This document shows positions 32,294-40,486 of a DNA stretch of 64,000 nt, in pieces. A model generated the notes under the pieces. That model made no database searches, had not been told where the DNA came from, and saw only the letters and a program-made list of their open reading frames with translations. The stretch comes from Anaerolineales bacterium (GTDB lineage: Bacteria; Chloroflexota; Anaerolineae; Anaerolineales; Villigracilaceae): positions 434,001 through 498,000 of the forward strand of contig JAUQXA010000024.1 of NCBI GenBank assembly GCA_030834895.1, read 5' to 3'. Both the position numbers and the translations under genes were made by a program. How positions within the stretch are numbered: position 1 is the stretch's first letter; each line of letters begins with the position of its first letter.

Positions 32294-33616
32294 TCAATCC
32301 GCGGCGGCGACGGATGCCAGGATTTCGGCTTCCTCCGTGTGAGCGCGGGAGGCGTTCAAATCCAAACGGGTGGAAAGGTAGAGCGCCACGCCCAGCATGA
32401 GCGCTTCCATGCCGAAGAGCGAATAATACGCCAGCGCCGCGCTGCCCGTTGCGAGGCGGACGCTGTCCACGAGGATGCCGCCCGTCAGGTTGCCGACGGC
32501 GTGACCGACCATGTTCGCCACACCCCAGACTCCCATCAACATCCCCGCGCGGATGGGGGTGGTGAACGAGATCAGGCTGCTTAACATGCCCGCACCTGCC
32601 AAGCCAGTTCCCAGTCCCATCACAAAGACCAGACTTTTGAACATGCCCGCATTGCCCATCATTCCCATCACGATCAAGCCGATGAAGACGAGGATGCTGG
32701 CGATGATTCCTGTCCGCATCAGTTTGAGATGCCCCAGCCATTTGATGAGGAAAAGCCCTGAAGCCAGCATGGAAGTGAGAACGCCCAGTCCCCAGTACAT
32801 CGTCAGACGGGTGGTGTCGCCGACAGACATGCCGAGGACAAGAGCGCCGTAGGGTTCGAGCAGGGCGTCTTGCGCCAGCGTGCCGATGAAGGTGAAGATG
32901 ACCAGCGTGAAGAGAATCCGCACCTGCGGGTCGGCGAAGACCACGTCACGCAAAACCTGCTGGAAGGGAATCTTCCGCGCCTGTTCCGAAGCGACTTCCA
33001 CAATTTGGGTTTTGGATTCCTGTCCGATGGCGGCGAAGGTGGAGAGCAAAAAGACGGTGACTGCCACGCCCGTGGCGACGCCCAGAAGTTTGGTGGGGTC
33101 GTAGGTTTCGAGCGCCTTGCCGATGAATCCCGCACCCATCACCGAGCCGAGCAGGGTGGCGACTTCATAGAACGTGATGGCGCGTGTGCGATAGGTTCCC
33201 GTGTAGCGGTCTGAAATCAGGGCTTGATAGGTGTTGTGAGCGAGGTTGCGTCCTAGCCCGTAGAGCATGAACGAGAGCGTGCCGCTCAAAACAAGCAGCG
33301 CGGATATTTTTGCAGGCTGTGCGGCGATGTTCGAGGCGGCAAGGATTCCCAGCCCGATGGTCAGCCCACCGAGGACGATATACGGCTCGCGGCGTTTGCC
33401 GAAGATGGGAAATCCATCCGAGCGGTAGCCAAGCCAAACACGGACGGGCGAGATCAGCAAAGGCACGGCAAAGAAGAACGCCACCAGCGAAGCGGGCAGA
33501 CCCAACTCCGCGATCATGATTCGGTTCAGCGTGCCGCCGATGAGCGCTCCGCTCAAACCATAGGCGATGGAAAAGAACGCCAGCCGTGTGTTGTTGAGAT
33601 AACGAATGATTTGCAT
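32294..33616 (-). CDS. PucC/BCH-family major facilitator transporter
   Basis: 440 residues with about 12 membrane helices. The N-terminal signature is that of the PucC/LhaA family: NRIMIAELGLPASLVAFFF, SPVRVWLGYRSDGFPIFGKR and REPYIVLGG. In phototrophs the family helps assemble light-harvesting complexes or carries (bacterio)chlorophyll intermediates. Here the next gene upstream in the same direction, 41 bases away, is protoporphyrinogen oxidase, which suggests a tetrapyrrole-related transporter. ATG 33616 with ATAAGGAGTTATAC upstream is chosen over an earlier start inside a repeat. No photosynthesis gene is seen in the window. Confidence 0.88.
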   Translation of the reverse strand: MQIIRYLNNTRLAFFSIAYGLSGALIGGTLNRIMIAELGLPASLVAFFFAVPLLISPVRVWLGYRSDGFPIFGKRREPYIVLGGLTIGLGILAASNIAAQPAKISALLVLSGTLSFMLYGLGRNLAHNTYQALISDRYTGTYRTRAITFYEVATLLGSVMGAGFIGKALETYDPTKLLGVATGVAVTVFLLSTFAAIGQESKTQIVEVASEQARKIPFQQVLRDVVFADPQVRILFTLVIFTFIGTLAQDALLEPYGALVLGMSVGDTTRLTMYWGLGVLTSMLASGLFLIKWLGHLKLMRTGIIASILVFIGLIVMGMMGNAGMFKSLVFVMGLGTGLAGAGMLSSLISFTTPIRAGMLMGVWGVANMVGHAVGNLTGGILVDSVRLATGSAALAYYSLFGMEALMLGVALYLSTRLDLNASRAHTEEAEILASVAAAD

Positions 33617-33637
33617 GTATAACTCCTTATGAAGAAT

Positions 33638-33733
33638 GTCATTGCGAGCCGCGAGCCTCAAACGGCGAGCGGTGAAGCAATCTCCTGAAAAGCATGAGAT
33701 TTCTTCGGCGGAAGTGCGCCGCCTCGCAATGAC
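33638..33733. repeat. Palindromic repeat family A, overlapping the 3' end of hemY
   Basis: GTCATTGCGAGCCGCG at the left and CGCCTCGCAATGAC at the right with GAAGCAATCTCC / GATTTCTTC inside. It overlaps the last ~25 codons of the protoporphyrinogen oxidase gene. Confidence 0.85.
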
Positions 33734-35073
33734 ATTATGGTTTTCCTCGCCGCCTCACGTCCCTGACGGATGCAGTCGGGCACGGCGATGCCGCGGTACG
33801 AACTGCCAGCCAGCGCGAGGTTGACAGGCAGGTGTTTTTCAATTTCATCGATGCGTTTCAAGTGACCAACCTCCGCCTGCGGGAATCCGTTTTGCCAGCG
33901 GAAAGCCGTCCATGTTTGCGGCGCGGCGCGGATGCCGAGCAGTTCGCCAAGTTCCTTTTGCGTGGTTTCGAGCAATTGCTCGTCGGAGAAGTCCACCATT
34001 TGCGGAGCGCCGCCGCCGATGAAGACGCGCACCACCGCGTAGCCCGCCGTCGAGCGTTCAGGCATTTTGCGTGACGTGAACGTCACCGCGTCAATCATCC
34101 GCTTTTCGCGGCGAGGAATCATCAAGCCGCTGATGTATGGCTCCTTTGGCACATCCGCCTCTCGATACACCAGTGAAAGCGTGCCGATGTTTTGATGGCG
34201 AATCGTGTCGAGCCTTTGGCATACCTCTGGCGTAATTTCCCGAATCATCGCAGACGTTTGATTTGCCAACGTCGCAAAGATGATCCCGTCGGCATACACG
34301 TTGCCGCCGCCCGCAATAAACACGCGATAGCCGCTCCCGTCACGGATTACTTTTTCAACGCGCGCGTTTAAGCGCAAATCGCCTGTGAGTTGGCGGGACA
34401 GTTCATCGGTCAATGCCTGCAAGCCGTTCTTGAACGAGACAAAAGCATACGGGGCGCGTCGCTTCTTTTTTCGCAACATCCGCTTCAATGCGCCCGCGAA
34501 CAATCCGCCACCGTCCTTTTCCATCTCGCGCATGACGGGCGATGAAACCATGATGCTCTGCGTCTCGGGGTCGGTGTTGTAGATTCCACCCAGCACGGGA
34601 CCGATGAATTTATCCAGCGCCTCCTGTCCGAGTCGACGGCGGACAAAATCAGCCAGCGACTCGTCTTCATCGTCGCGGCGGGCGGGTTGAAAAGGCTCCG
34701 CCAGCAGGCGCAACTTTCCGCGCGGAGTCAGCAGCGGGGTGGAAAAAAATCGGGCAGGCGAAACAGGAATCGGGTGGAGCGAAGCGTTGTCCAGCACGAA
34801 GGTTCCGCTCGCCTCGGAGCCAGGATTCGTCACCTGGTCGAGCAATCCCAATTCGGTTGCCAAATCCCATGATTCGGGCTTGCGGGTGATGAGCGTATCG
34901 GGTCCGCCCTCCACCAGAAAGCGTGCGCCGTCCGTCAATTCAAGTTGAGATGAAATGACCTTGCCGCCCCAACGGTCGGAGGCTTCGAGGAGAATAAATT
35001 CAATACCACGCTGTTGCAGTTCCCACGCGGCGCATAAACCCGTAATGCCCCCGCCAATAATCGCAATCTTCAT
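33658..35073 (-). CDS. hemY: Protoporphyrinogen oxidase (oxygen-dependent type)
   Basis: 471 residues. Oxidises protoporphyrinogen IX (or coproporphyrinogen III in some lineages) in haem synthesis, with FAD. N-terminal dinucleotide site GGGITGLCAAWELQQRG followed by EASDRWGGK; further landmarks GPDTLITRKPESWDLATELGL, LRLLAEPF, DFVRRRLGQEALDKFIGPVLGGIYNTDP and C-terminal LALAGSSYRGIAVPDCIRQG. After REAARKT the last ~25 residues (MSLRGGALPPKK and on) are encoded by a dispersed repeat, so the natural end was altered. GGCAGGAGTGAC precedes the ATG. It forms a pair with the PucC-family gene. Confidence 0.94.
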   Translation of the reverse strand: MKIAIIGGGITGLCAAWELQQRGIEFILLEASDRWGGKVISSQLELTDGARFLVEGGPDTLITRKPESWDLATELGLLDQVTNPGSEASGTFVLDNASLHPIPVSPARFFSTPLLTPRGKLRLLAEPFQPARRDDEDESLADFVRRRLGQEALDKFIGPVLGGIYNTDPETQSIMVSSPVMREMEKDGGGLFAGALKRMLRKKKRRAPYAFVSFKNGLQALTDELSRQLTGDLRLNARVEKVIRDGSGYRVFIAGGGNVYADGIIFATLANQTSAMIREITPEVCQRLDTIRHQNIGTLSLVYREADVPKEPYISGLMIPRREKRMIDAVTFTSRKMPERSTAGYAVVRVFIGGGAPQMVDFSDEQLLETTQKELGELLGIRAAPQTWTAFRWQNGFPQAEVGHLKRIDEIEKHLPVNLALAGSSYRGIAVPDCIRQGREAARKTIMSLRGGALPPKKSHAFQEIASPLAV

Positions 35074-35231
35074 CTAAAGAGTCACTCCTGCCTTTCATGT
35101 GTTGCGGTATTTTATGTTTTATCGAAGAGGCGTACATGCAGATTATGTAGATTCCGCTGAGAGTTCAGTGAGAATGACGATAACCGAAACTTGACTGTAT
35201 ATAATTGGGAAAATCATTTTTTGGAGTCATC

Positions 35232-35648
35232 ATGGAAATGAACTTTGTTGGAGTTGCCGCCGCGTTTGCGACTTTTCTCGGCGTGTGGATGGGACATGTT
35301 GCGGTGCGAAGAATCGAACGGAATACAATTCATTTATGGATTCCGATTGGACTTGTCCTGGCTTTGGGCTTGGGATTTGTCTCGCTTTCTCTAACGACCC
35401 CGAACCTGATTCTGTCTGCGGCGAGCGGAATCCTTGCTGTGACCTTTCTGTGGGATGCGCTCGAATTCGTCCGCCAGCAGAATCGAATCAAGCATGGTCA
35501 CGCGCCCGCGAATCCGAACAATCCGCGTCACGCAAAGATTCTGGCGGAGTATCCCGAAGCGACGACCTTCGACTGGCTCAACCGCGACCCGCGCGGCAGT
35601 CAATATTCGGCGGACGAACTTGCCGCATTAAAGGCAGGCGCAAAATGA
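35232..35648 (+). CDS. Small membrane protein, DUF4491-like
   Basis: 138 residues from ATG 35232 (TTGGAGTCATC upstream). Three hydrophobic helices at about 5-20, 33-52 and 57-76, then a soluble tail with WDALEFVRQQNRIKHGHAPANP and a charged C-terminus. The combination of the first helix (MNFVGVAAAFATFLGVWMGH) and the N-P tail recalls DUF4491 proteins. The stop overlaps the next start (ATGA), so the two genes form a translationally coupled pair. Function unknown. Confidence 0.72.
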   Translation: MEMNFVGVAAAFATFLGVWMGHVAVRRIERNTIHLWIPIGLVLALGLGFVSLSLTTPNLILSAASGILAVTFLWDALEFVRQQNRIKHGHAPANPNNPRHAKILAEYPEATTFDWLNRDPRGSQYSADELAALKAGAK

Positions 35649-35977
35649 ATTCGTTTGGACTTTGGCTTGGTCTTGCCACGCTCTTCATCATCGGCTTGGG
35701 TTTCGTGTGGGTGATTCGCGGCGAACACTACTTTGGCTACCTTTGGTGGCTCTACGTGATGGGTGCGGGGATTCTATCCATCGTTGCCACTTTGTTCATT
35801 TCAAATAATTGGGTTGCGGGACTGGTTGGCGCGTTTGGCGGCTCGCTCATTTGGGGTTCAACTGAATTGAAAGAGCAGGCGGTGCGCGGGGAAGTTGGCT
35901 GGTATCCGTTCCGCGAGAAAAAGATTCTGCCACCCTTTGCGGACATCATCAAAAAGTGGAAGGCGCCGAGTTTATAG
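35645..35977 (+). CDS. DUF4491 family membrane protein
   Basis: 110 residues with three helices (LWLGLATLFIIGLGFVWVIRG, LWWLYVMGAGILSIVATLFI, WVAGLVGAFGGSLIWGSTEL), followed by KEQAVRGEVGWYPF. The pattern G-E-H-Y-F-G-Y-L-W-W and the E-L-x-E-Q...GW(Y/F)P ending match DUF4491. Start ATG 35645 lies inside the stop of the preceding gene. Role unknown. Confidence 0.82.
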   Translation: MNSFGLWLGLATLFIIGLGFVWVIRGEHYFGYLWWLYVMGAGILSIVATLFISNNWVAGLVGAFGGSLIWGSTELKEQAVRGEVGWYPFREKKILPPFADIIKKWKAPSL

Positions 35978-35980
35978 CTC

Positions 35981-36010
35981 GCACGGGGATGGAATCCCCA
36001 TGCTATTTTT
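35981..36010 (+). terminator. Intrinsic terminator
   Basis: GCACGGGGAT, loop GGA, ATCCCCATGC (one mismatch), then TATTTTT. Confidence 0.75.
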
Positions 36011-36049
36011 ACGAAGCCCGCTAAAGCGGACTCCGCCATCGACGGCGTT

Positions 36050-36062
36050 TATAATTGCCGTA
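36050..36062 (+). promoter_or_regulatory. -10 element 6 bases from a start codon (possible leaderless message)
   Basis: TATAAT at 36050-36055 is followed by TGCCGT and the ATG at 36062. No Shine-Dalgarno is present. No good -35 is visible. Confidence 0.45.
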
Positions 36063-37153
36063 TGAAACAGAAATTTGCCCTTTTCCTTTTGATTCTCCTT
36101 ACGGCATGTTCTCCCGCTCCAGCCGCAACGCCGACCTCCACGTTGAGTGTGGTCATCGTCCCAGATACGCCCACGCCGACGGTCATACCGTCACCGACAG
36201 CCACGCGCACCCCTGAACAGGCGCTTTATCCGTACACCATCGAAGGCTTGCGGAAGCACAACTTCCAAAGCGGAGAGATCACCATCCGCGAGACGCTGCT
36301 CGAAACGGAAGACTTCACCCGCTACCTGATCGAATATCCCAGCGACGGCTTGATTATCACAGGCATTGTGCAAGTCCCGACCATTGGCGAGCCGCCGTAT
36401 CCCGTCATCGTCATGAACCACGGCTTTTTCTCGCGGACGGTGTACGCCTCCGGCGACGGCACAGACCGCGCGGCGGAATTCCTCAACAAGCGCGGCTATC
36501 TCACCGCCTCGTCAGACTATCGCAGTTGGGCGGATGCCGAAGCGGGAGAGAGTTTGTTTTATTCGGGACTTGCCATCGATGTCATCAACCTGATGAACGC
36601 GCTTGAATCCTACCCCGACGCAGACATGGAACACATCGGCATGTGGGGACACAGCATGGGCGGCGGAGTCACGCTCAAGGTGTTGACCGTCGATGATCGC
36701 GTCAAAGCCGCCGTTTTGTATTCCTCCGTCAGTGCGGATTTTGCCGACATTATCGAACGCTGGGGACCAGGCTGCCTGGGCGATATTCTCGAAGGCGAAC
36801 TGGCGTACGGCTGTAACTCCTCCGATATTTTGCCGTTGACCCTGCCCGATGATTTGGTCACGCCTTATTTTGATGTATCCACTGATCCTGAGGAGTTGAA
36901 GAAGTTTTCCCCGCTGTATTATTTCGACTTCGTGACCGCGCCTGTCCAGATTGTGTACGGAACCGAGGACGGCAAGACCTCCGCTGGCACGCCGCCCGAA
37001 TGGTCAAAGAAAATGTACGAGGGATTTGTCGAAGCGGGCGTGGATGCCAAACTCTATGCCCACGACGGCGAGGGACACTCGTTCCTATATGATGAATGGT
37101 TTGCATTTATGCAGCGTTCCAGTCAGTTTTTTGACTTGCACGTCAAGCCGTAG
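36062..37153 (+). CDS. Secreted lipoprotein alpha/beta hydrolase
   Basis: 363 residues. Signal peptide with lipobox LLTAC, a Thr/Pro linker (TPTPTVIPSPTATRTP), then an alpha/beta hydrolase of the dienelactone hydrolase/prolyl oligopeptidase type. Oxyanion region VIVMNHGFFSR, nucleophile elbow MWGHSMGGGVT (Ser about 199), acid in IVYGTEDGKTSAG and catalytic His in HDGEGHSFLYDEW. It is probably anchored outside the cell and cleaves an ester or small amide; the substrate is unknown. Preceded by a TATAAT only 6 bases from the ATG. Confidence 0.88.
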   Translation: MKQKFALFLLILLTACSPAPAATPTSTLSVVIVPDTPTPTVIPSPTATRTPEQALYPYTIEGLRKHNFQSGEITIRETLLETEDFTRYLIEYPSDGLIITGIVQVPTIGEPPYPVIVMNHGFFSRTVYASGDGTDRAAEFLNKRGYLTASSDYRSWADAEAGESLFYSGLAIDVINLMNALESYPDADMEHIGMWGHSMGGGVTLKVLTVDDRVKAAVLYSSVSADFADIIERWGPGCLGDILEGELAYGCNSSDILPLTLPDDLVTPYFDVSTDPEELKKFSPLYYFDFVTAPVQIVYGTEDGKTSAGTPPEWSKKMYEGFVEAGVDAKLYAHDGEGHSFLYDEWFAFMQRSSQFFDLHVKP

Positions 37154-37170
37154 AAACATTGCAAAAAAAC

Positions 37171-37199
37171 TTGACGCATTTTTGGCCAAGAGATAGAAT
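37171..37199 (+). promoter_or_regulatory. Strong sigma-70-type promoter
   Basis: TTGACG (37171-37176), exactly 17 bases, TAGAAT (37194-37199). The predicted transcript starts near 37206 and covers the small frame at 37245. Confidence 0.7.
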
Positions 37200-37244
37200 A
37201 GCCACCGTTCGAAAAAAATTTCTAAAGAAAGGAGGCACGACCCA

Positions 37245-37313
37245 ATGGTATTCAACATCATCACAGCTCAGTTCAAGTTCTATTTTTGCGCGCCTCCTGC
37301 TGGAGTTGATTAG
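37245..37313 (+). CDS. Putative 22-residue peptide with own promoter and terminator
   Basis: AAAGGAGG (37228-37235) stands 9 bases before ATG 37245, an ideal ribosome site. The frame is 23 codons and encodes a hydrophobic aromatic peptide whose second half is FKFYFCAPPAGVD. It begins M-V-F-N-I-I-T-A-Q. A near-consensus promoter lies upstream and an intrinsic terminator at 37350, so it is a complete small transcription unit. The codons for the Ala-Pro-Pro part contain GCCTCCT, which can pair with AGGAGGC of the ribosome site. It could be a leader peptide, a small membrane peptide or a dual-function RNA; no homologue is known to me. Confidence 0.5.
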   Translation: MVFNIITAQFKFYFCAPPAGVD

Positions 37314-37349
37314 AGCCGTCTTTTAGGCTGTTCAATCATCAGAAGTCCA

Positions 37350-37381
37350 ACCGCAGGCGCGAAGCCTGCGGTATTTTTTTT
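37350..37381 (+). terminator. Intrinsic terminator
   Basis: ACCGCAGGC, loop GCGAA, GCCTGCGGT, then ATTTTTTTT. The remaining spacer 37382-37465 shows only another GC-rich hairpin (CCGCAGG / CCTGCGG). Confidence 0.9.
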
Positions 37382-37465
37382 GTCCGTCCCCGCAGGTAGT
37401 GATCCGCCTGCGGCTTCGTTTTGCCGAAGGCATCCGCTGCAGTGTCCTAACGAGTGAGAAACACC

Positions 37466-37801
37466 ATGAATACAAACTTTAATAAACTCATTGTCCGCCG
37501 TTATTTTGAAGAGGTCCTGCTGGATGGCAGATGTGACCTGGTTGACGAACTGTTCGCGCCCGAAATCTGCGAACTTGTGAAACGCTACGCCTTCTTCGAG
37601 GCGGAGTCATTCGAGATCAGCTCTGTGATCGCGGAGGGCGACACGGTAATGGTTCATTGGCACAGATCGCCACTTGCGGATGACGAGCCCAGCCAGAACG
37701 GTTTCGCGGTTTTCCAGCTCTCAGACGAAAAGATCGTCGGTCTTGAGATGATCGACTTCAACGGCATCCTGCGCCAGATCGGCGAGGAAGTTTTACACTA
37801 G
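37466..37801 (+). CDS. SnoaL/NTF2-like polyketide cyclase-fold protein
   Basis: 111 residues in the NTF2-like fold: N-terminal helix NKLIVRRYFEEVLLDGRCDLVDELFAPE, then beta strands ISSVIAEGDTVMVHWHRS and GFAVFQLSDEKIVGLEMIDF. The family includes small isomerases, cyclases and ligand-binding proteins. It is shorter than typical SnoaL proteins, and the segment between the helix and the sheet looks condensed. ATG 37466 is chosen; a GTG at 37454 is in frame. No strong ribosome site. Confidence 0.75.
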   Translation: MNTNFNKLIVRRYFEEVLLDGRCDLVDELFAPEICELVKRYAFFEAESFEISSVIAEGDTVMVHWHRSPLADDEPSQNGFAVFQLSDEKIVGLEMIDFNGILRQIGEEVLH

Positions 37802-37804
37802 CCC

Positions 37805-37888
37805 GTCATTGCGAGGAGGGTGTTCTTCCCGACGAAGCAATCTTTTCATGTCATGGAGATTGCTTCGGGCTACCGCCCTCGCAATGAC
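37805..37888. repeat. Palindromic repeat family A
   Basis: GTCATTGCGAGGAGGGTG at the left and CGCCCTCGCAATGAC at the right, with GAAGCAATC / GATTGCTTC inside. It lies directly after the SnoaL-like gene and reads into a false N-terminal extension of the RIO kinase. Confidence 0.9.
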
Positions 37889-37907
37889 ATTACACACGTA
37901 CCTTACC

Positions 37908-38921
37908 ATGAGCAAAAACCAATTACTCGAGTTCTATGATGAACTCAATGATTCTGTCCTGGAAGAAACGCCCACTTCGCAAAAGCGGCTCTTCCAAAAA
38001 CGCGAGTCGAAAAAGCAGGTAGCGGACGCCAGGTTATTTGTCCGTGCCCAGGAAATCTCGCGTGAATTCAAATTTACCTACAAAGCTGCCCGCTTCGAGG
38101 AAGCCTGGCTGCTGGACTCGCTGGTGGAGATTGCCGAACATCAGTGGATTTCCGATGTGCTCCGCAAAGTGAAAGGTGGCAAGGAGGCTTCGGTCTACCT
38201 CTGCACGCCCGGTGTGGAGGTGGATGCGCCCCTGCTGGCGGCGAAGATCTATCGCCCGCGCATGTTGCGCAATCTCAAGAACGACAGCCAATACCGCACG
38301 GGACGCGAAGACCTCGACGAGAATGGCAATGTCATCGTAGACGACGGTGCGCTTCACGCCATGGCAAAACGTACCGCCTTCGGGGAGGAGGTCAGGCATC
38401 AGTCGTGGATTGCCTACGAGTTCACCACACTGGAGACTTTGCACGCGGTTGGCGCGGACGTTCCAAAACCCTACGCGATGGAAAAGAATGCCATCCTGAT
38501 GGATTACATTGGCGACCCATCGAATCCCGCGCCTGTCCTTAATGCCGTGAACCTCGACCCCGACGAAGCCAAATCGCTTTACGAGCGAGTCCTATGTAAC
38601 ATCGACTTAATGTTGAAGCATGACCGCATCCACGGCGACCTCTCCGCCTATAACATCCTCTACTGGAATGGCGACATCACGCTGATTGATTTCCCGCAAG
38701 TGGTGATTCCAGGTTCCAACCCCTCGTCGTGGACCATCTTCCTGCGCGACGTGACCCGCATCTGCCAGTATTTCTCAGCGCAAGGCGTGGACTGTGACGC
38801 CCGTGACCTCGCAACCGACCTGTGGACTTCGCATGGGCATAAGATTGTCAAGGAAGTCCACCCGAAGTATCTCGATGCCGAAAAGCAGGAAGATCGGCGA
38901 GTTTGGAAAAAGCAGAATTAA
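37908..38921 (+). CDS. RIO-family serine protein kinase
   Basis: 337 residues. Ancient RIO kinase fold: ATP-binding KVKGGKEASVYLC with LAAKIYRPR (catalytic Lys), hinge AILMDYIGD, catalytic loop IHGDLSAYNILYW (Asp about 244) and metal loop LIDFPQ. RIO kinases act as ATPase/kinase factors, in ribosome maturation in archaea and eukaryotes; the bacterial members are less well understood. ATG 37908 is chosen; longer frames run through the upstream repeat. A strong terminator follows. Confidence 0.9.
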   Translation: MSKNQLLEFYDELNDSVLEETPTSQKRLFQKRESKKQVADARLFVRAQEISREFKFTYKAARFEEAWLLDSLVEIAEHQWISDVLRKVKGGKEASVYLCTPGVEVDAPLLAAKIYRPRMLRNLKNDSQYRTGREDLDENGNVIVDDGALHAMAKRTAFGEEVRHQSWIAYEFTTLETLHAVGADVPKPYAMEKNAILMDYIGDPSNPAPVLNAVNLDPDEAKSLYERVLCNIDLMLKHDRIHGDLSAYNILYWNGDITLIDFPQVVIPGSNPSSWTIFLRDVTRICQYFSAQGVDCDARDLATDLWTSHGHKIVKEVHPKYLDAEKQEDRRVWKKQN

Positions 38922-38926
38922 GTTTT

Positions 38927-38964
38927 ACATTCCCTGACTATCCATAGTCAGGGAATGTTTTTTC
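38927..38964 (+). terminator. Intrinsic terminator after the RIO kinase gene
   Basis: ACATTCCCTGACTAT, loop CC, ATAGTCAGGGAATGT, then TTTTTCTTG. Confidence 0.92.
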
Positions 38965-38994
38965 TTGTAGAATCACACGCAGGAGAACATACCC

Positions 38995-40410
38995 ATGAAC
39001 AACGTCCGCCCGCGATTGACCATGATGACCGAGGAACAGATACAGGAAGCGCATCACAACGTTTTGAAGGTGTTGAGCGAAACAGGCGTGCGCGTGGATT
39101 CGCCTGAGATTTTGTCGTTGCTCGAACGTAAACTTGGATTGAAGTCCGCAGACCGCAGAATCAAGTTCCCGCCCGAAGTTGTGGAAGAGGCAATCAAGTC
39201 CGCGCCGAAGACTTTTGACGTGTATGACCGTCGCGGCGAGTTCAAATTCAAAATGGGCGACGACCGCTTGCGCTTTGGGGTGGGGGTGACGGCGTTGTTT
39301 TATCAAAACCCTGTGGACGAGACCCTGAGCATTTTCACCCGCCAAAACTTCCGCGACCTTGTGCGCCTCGGCTCCAGCCTGAAACACTACGATGTGATTT
39401 CAACCGTGGGTATTGTCCGCGACGTGCCTGAATACCTCACCGACCTGTACGGCTCGCTCGAACACATTGCCAACACCACCAAGCCGCTCGTCCTGCTGGT
39501 CTCGGACGAAAACAAATTCCCCGACGTTTTGCAAATGTTCGAGACCCTGCACGGCGACCTCGGCGACAAGCCGTTCATCATCCCATACTTCAACCCTGTC
39601 AGTCCGCTGGTGATGAACGCTGGCACGGTGGACAAAATGAAAATTACCATCGAGCGCGGCTTGCCGCTCATCTTCTCGAATTACAGCATGGCAGGCGCGT
39701 CCGCGCCGATGACTCCCGCTGGCATCCTCACCCTGCTCATGGCGGAACTGCTGGCGGGCTTGGTCATCAGCCAGACCATTAAAAAGGGCGCGCCGATTCT
39801 GCTTGGCATGTTGCCCGTTTACTTCGACATGCACACCGTCACCAACTTCTACGACCCGCAGAGCATCCTCATCAGTGTCGCCTGTTCCGAGATGATGAAA
39901 TATTACGGCATCCCGCATTGCTCCACTTCAGGAAGCGGCACAGGCTGGGGCATGGATTTGATCTCCGCCGACGCCTATTGGATGAACACGCTCACCCTGC
40001 TTCTATCGCACGGACATCTGGCTCCGTTCATTGGGGATTCCCTCACCTCGAAATCCATCGCGCCGACGACGGTTGTCCACGTCCACGAGATCATCGACCA
40101 GGCTTTGAGATTCCACGACGGCTTCCAGCTTGACGATATAAACTCCGTAGTTGACGAAATTGCCAAGGTCGGACCTGGCGGCAACTTCCTCAGTCAGCCA
40201 TCCACCAAGCGGAATTACAAGAGCGGATATTACGTCAGCCCGCTGTATCCGCACTACAGCATGGAAAAATGGCAAGAGATCGGCTCCCCAACTGCCCGTC
40301 AGGTTCTGCGCGAAAAGACTCAAGACCTGCTCGCCTCCACTTCCGCGCCTGACGACCACGATGAATTCATCGGCATGGGAGAAGAGTTTATCTCGAAGTA
40401 TTCAAATTAA
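38995..40410 (+). CDS. Trimethylamine methyltransferase (MttB) superfamily protein
   Basis: 471 residues without an in-frame amber codon, so a non-pyrrolysine MttB homologue. The family forms a TIM barrel that moves methyl groups from quaternary or tertiary amines (for example betaine-type substrates) to a corrinoid protein. Visible: N-terminal EEQIQEAHHNVLKVLSETGV, IKFPPEVVEEAIKSAPKTF, FGVGVTALFYQNP, NPVSPLVMNAG and the C-terminal DEFIGMGEEFISKY. No corrinoid protein or reactivase is next to it. CAGGAGAACATACCC precedes the ATG. The substrate cannot be deduced. Confidence 0.9.
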   Translation: MNNVRPRLTMMTEEQIQEAHHNVLKVLSETGVRVDSPEILSLLERKLGLKSADRRIKFPPEVVEEAIKSAPKTFDVYDRRGEFKFKMGDDRLRFGVGVTALFYQNPVDETLSIFTRQNFRDLVRLGSSLKHYDVISTVGIVRDVPEYLTDLYGSLEHIANTTKPLVLLVSDENKFPDVLQMFETLHGDLGDKPFIIPYFNPVSPLVMNAGTVDKMKITIERGLPLIFSNYSMAGASAPMTPAGILTLLMAELLAGLVISQTIKKGAPILLGMLPVYFDMHTVTNFYDPQSILISVACSEMMKYYGIPHCSTSGSGTGWGMDLISADAYWMNTLTLLLSHGHLAPFIGDSLTSKSIAPTTVVHVHEIIDQALRFHDGFQLDDINSVVDEIAKVGPGGNFLSQPSTKRNYKSGYYVSPLYPHYSMEKWQEIGSPTARQVLREKTQDLLASTSAPDDHDEFIGMGEEFISKYSN

Positions 40411-40429
40411 AAACTTTGATTGATCATCT

Positions 40430-40480
40430 GTCCTTCGACTACGCTCAGGACGAACTTCGCGCTGAGCGTAGTCGAAGCGC
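40430..40480. repeat. Palindromic repeat family B, full inverted pair
   Basis: TTCGACTACGCTCAG (40433-40447) and its exact reverse complement CTGAGCGTAGTCGAA (40462-40476) flank GACGAACTTCGCG. It lies between two convergent genes. Confidence 0.88.
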
Positions 40481-40486
40481 CATAAT

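Noticed and set aside
32280..33135. Several alternate-frame open stretches within the PucC-family gene
   Set aside because: High G+C third positions keep other frames open; the MFS frame explains the region.
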